From an uncultured Steroidobacter sp. (GTDB lineage: Bacteria > Pseudomonadota > Gammaproteobacteria > Steroidobacterales > Steroidobacteraceae): DNA of 8,764 nt. Positions 6,744 to 8,764 of the stretch are shown here, in pieces (within the stretch, counting starts at the first letter, position 1; the number at the start of each line of letters is the position of its first letter). Made by a program: the position numbers and the translations under genes. The notes below the pieces were generated by a model, which had not been told where the DNA came from, did no database searches, and saw only the letters and a program-made list of their open reading frames with translations. The stretch is taken from contig CAMLEO010000297.1 in assembly GCA_946478975.1 (NCBI GenBank), positions 1 through 8,764 on the forward strand. The letters are read 5' to 3'.

Positions 6744-8764
6744 ACGGAGTCGCAGCAACGCTGAGCGGCTGGCCGGTATACTGAACCGTGCGATCCGCTG
6801 CCACGCTGAAATCCGCCGACTGCTTTTCTCCCGGCGTGATCCAGCGGATGTTGAACGTTCGCGTCGCTGGCATGCCGGGATAGCTGCCGGCGCGCACGCC
6901 GATGGTCAGCCGGCCGCTCGCCTCGTCGTAAACCAACGGGATGCGAGAGCTCGCGCCTTTCTCATAACCGTAGGTGAGGCCGTCGTCTTCATACAAATCG
7001 AAGCGGCCATTGGCGCCGCGATACACGTACAAAGTCAGCGGCGCATCCAGCCCTTCGCGCGTGTGCTGCACTTCCGGCCCCACTGGCACGATGCTGCCTG
7101 CCTTGACGAAAATCGGCATGCGGGCCAACGGTGCAGCGGCATCGATCTTCTTGCCGCCGGCATGAGCTTCGCCGGAGTAGAAGTCATACCAACGCGTGCC
7201 CGTCGGCAGATACACCGAGCGCGAGCGTGCACCATACTGGTAGACCGGATTGATCAGGAACGCCGGGCCGAACAAATATTCATCTTTGACGTCGCGCGCG
7301 GTGGCGTCTTGCGGGAAGTCCATGACCAGGCCGCGCATCATCGTGCCGTCGCGATGATAGGTATCCCCAGCCAAGGAATAAATGTACGGCAGCAAGCGAT
7401 AACGCAGCCGGCTGTAAGCAGCGAGGCTCTCGTACACCTCCGAACCTTCCGGCGCGAGGTTATAAATCTCGCGGAACGGCGGCTCGCCGTGCGAACGGAA
7501 CAAGGGCACGAACGCGCCGAACTGGAACCAGCGCAGGTTCAGCTCGCGCCATTCGTTGAGGTCCGCTTCCTTCGGCTCCAGGTAACGCGATTCCAACGCG
7601 AAGCCGCCGATGTCGAAGGTCCAGTTCGGAATGCCCGACATCGCGAAGTTGGTGCCCGCCGCGATCTGGTTGTACAGATCGTCCCAGCGCGAAGCCACGT
7701 CGCCGCTCCACACCGCAGCCGCATGACGCTGCAGCCCCGCGAATCCCGAGCGCGTCAGGATGAATGCACGTTTGTCGGGATCGCTGCGACGCTCGCCCTG
7801 ATACACGCCCTGCGTCGTCATCAACGAATAGGAATTGAAATACTCCTGCGCCGGCCCTTTGGACGTGGGGCCGATGCGGCGCTGGATTTCCTCGATGTCC
7901 AGGTTCGAATGCACGTCGGGCTCGGTCGCATCCAGCCACCACGCGTCGATGCCCAGTTTGTTCAAACGATCGTCGATCTGCCGCCAGTAGATATTCCGCG
8001 CCTCTTCGGAGTACGGATCGTAGAACGTCGATTCGTAGCCCGGGCCGACCCAATCCTTGGCGTGCACGTTCAGATTGCGCCAGTACACATGATTCCTGGC
8101 CGACAGCTCCTTGAAGTTGGTGGTGTTCGGATAGAACTTCGGCCACACCGAAATCATCAGCTGCGCGTTCATGGCATGCAGCTCGTCGACCATCTTTTTC
8201 GGATCGGGAAAGCGCGTGCGATCGAACTCGTGCGAGCCCCACTGGTCTTCGCGCCAGTAGAACCAGTCCTGCACGATGTTATCGAACGGCAGTTTGCGGC
8301 GACGATATTCCTTCACCACGTCGAGCAGCTCGGCCTGCGTGTTGTAGCGCTGGCGGCTCTGCCAGAAGCCATACGCCCAACGCGGCATCAGCACGGCTTT
8401 GCCGGTGAGCTGACGATAGCCCGCGATCACCTCGTCGAGGTTCGAGCCGGCGATGAAGTAGTAATCGATGGCGTGCGCCACTTCAGAGGTCAGCGTCAGC
8501 GAGTATCGCTCTTCATCGGGTTGCGGATCGTTGTGTAACAACGCCATGTGACCGTCGTCGGGTACCCATTCCACCCGCAGCGACACCGGCGTGCCCGCAG
8601 TCATCGGCAGTTCGAAGTTGTGATACCAGGCATTCCAGTTCTGGCGCCAGCCGTTCAGCACCGGCTTGCCGTCGGCGAACAGCTTGAAATAGCTGCTCGC
8701 GTACAGTCGGAACTTGTGGATGCCGGTCTTCTGCGTCTGCAGCCTGCCTTCCCACACCACCGTT
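6742..8764 (-). CDS. GH31 alpha-xylosidase with PA14 domain (5' end outside window)
   Basis: C-terminal 670-odd residues of a family 31 glycoside hydrolase, most like xyloglucan alpha-xylosidases such as CjXyl31A of Cellvibrio japonicus, which release xylose from the non-reducing end of xyloglucan oligosaccharides. Numbering from the GTG at 8760, residues 1-79 are the later part of a PA14-like beta domain (GRLQTQKTGIHKFRLYASS; LFADGKPVLNGW). After it comes the (beta/alpha)8 barrel with RWAYGFWQSR (127-136), the nucleophile motif WWLDATEPD (D277) and the acid/base motif WSGDVASRWDD (D354), followed by beta-sandwich domains to LYEDDGLTYGYE (589-600). The frame has no stop up to the right edge and the PA14 domain is incomplete, so the GTG is internal. 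About 250-300 residues, including any signal peptide, are missing. The visible part has no cysteine. An alpha-glucosidase activity is less likely, given the PA14 insertion and the fucosidase neighbour. Confidence 0.92.
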   Translation of the reverse strand, partial: TVVWEGRLQTQKTGIHKFRLYASSYFKLFADGKPVLNGWRQNWNAWYHNFELPMTAGTPVSLRVEWVPDDGHMALLHNDPQPDEERYSLTLTSEVAHAIDYYFIAGSNLDEVIAGYRQLTGKAVLMPRWAYGFWQSRQRYNTQAELLDVVKEYRRRKLPFDNIVQDWFYWREDQWGSHEFDRTRFPDPKKMVDELHAMNAQLMISVWPKFYPNTTNFKELSARNHVYWRNLNVHAKDWVGPGYESTFYDPYSEEARNIYWRQIDDRLNKLGIDAWWLDATEPDVHSNLDIEEIQRRIGPTSKGPAQEYFNSYSLMTTQGVYQGERRSDPDKRAFILTRSGFAGLQRHAAAVWSGDVASRWDDLYNQIAAGTNFAMSGIPNWTFDIGGFALESRYLEPKEADLNEWRELNLRWFQFGAFVPLFRSHGEPPFREIYNLAPEGSEVYESLAAYSRLRYRLLPYIYSLAGDTYHRDGTMMRGLVMDFPQDATARDVKDEYLFGPAFLINPVYQYGARSRSVYLPTGTRWYDFYSGEAHAGGKKIDAAAPLARMPIFVKAGSIVPVGPEVQHTREGLDAPLTLYVYRGANGRFDLYEDDGLTYGYEKGASSRIPLVYDEASGRLTIGVRAGSYPGMPATRTFNIRWITPGEKQSADFSVAADRTVQYTGQPLSVAATP

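Noticed and set aside
6732..6758. TTG start at 6758 for the fucosidase
   Set aside because: It would add MLRLRKGES before a normal signal peptide and overlap the GH31 gene. The ATG at 6731 has a good ribosome binding site.
5841..6764. 307-aa open frame opposite the fucosidase gene
   Set aside because: Same codon-aligned antisense shadow, with no recognisable motif.
7063..8538. 491-aa open frame on the plus strand opposite the GH31 gene
   Set aside because: It is in the codon-aligned antisense frame, where stops arise only from TTA, CTA and TCA codons of the real gene. These are rare in GC-rich DNA. The translation shows no domain, while the opposite strand encodes a clear GH31.
8758..8760. 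GTG at 8760 as the GH31 start codon
   Set aside because: The frame stays open to the window edge and the PA14 domain is already under way, so this is an internal valine.

Overview
The window is GC-rich, densely coded bacterial DNA. It carries the complete PLD-family gene, a complete two-gene molybdenum hydroxylase pair, a complete alpha-L-fucosidase gene and most of an alpha-xylosidase gene. Tat- and Sec-type export signals, a periplasmic-type Mo hydroxylase, and a GH31 (with PA14)/GH95 pair like those of Cellvibrio and Xanthomonas suggest a plant-polysaccharide-degrading, Gram-negative proteobacterium, perhaps a gammaproteobacterium. The taxonomic call is inference. I see no tRNA, rRNA, CRISPR array, insertion sequence or integron.

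Layout. (1) On the plus strand at 42-1622 is a phospholipase D/cardiolipin-synthase-like protein with two complete HKD motifs and one C-terminal membrane segment. (2) Everything else is on the minus strand; in transcription order it runs from the right edge leftwards. First is a GH31 alpha-xylosidase (6742-8764, 5' end outside the window). Next is a GH95 alpha-L-fucosidase (4380-6731), whose ribosome binding site overlaps the GH31 stop codon. After an 86-bp gap come the [2Fe-2S] subunit (3838-4293) and the molybdopterin subunit (1631-3841) of an IorAB-like hydroxylase, overlapping by ATGA. The molybdopterin gene and the PLD gene converge with only 8 bp between their stop codons.

How the genes work together. 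GH31 alpha-xylosidase and GH95 alpha-L-fucosidase are the side-chain-trimming enzymes for xyloglucan oligosaccharides: fucose is removed from the fucosyl-galactosyl side chain and xylose from the non-reducing end of the backbone. The pair is therefore probably the downstream end of a xyloglucan utilization locus that continues past the right edge. The molybdenum hydroxylase looks like a complete Tat-exported enzyme whose small subunit would travel to the periplasm with the large one. Its substrate cannot be read from the sequence. Its same-strand position behind the glycosidases allows co-transcription but does not prove it. The PLD gene appears unrelated to the rest.

No clearly new system is present. 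The points most worth a second look are the glycosidase/Mo-hydroxylase adjacency, the lack of any cysteine in both glycosidases, the tail-anchored form of the PLD protein with its Cys/His cluster, and an in-frame 18-bp tandem duplication at the start of the PLD gene.
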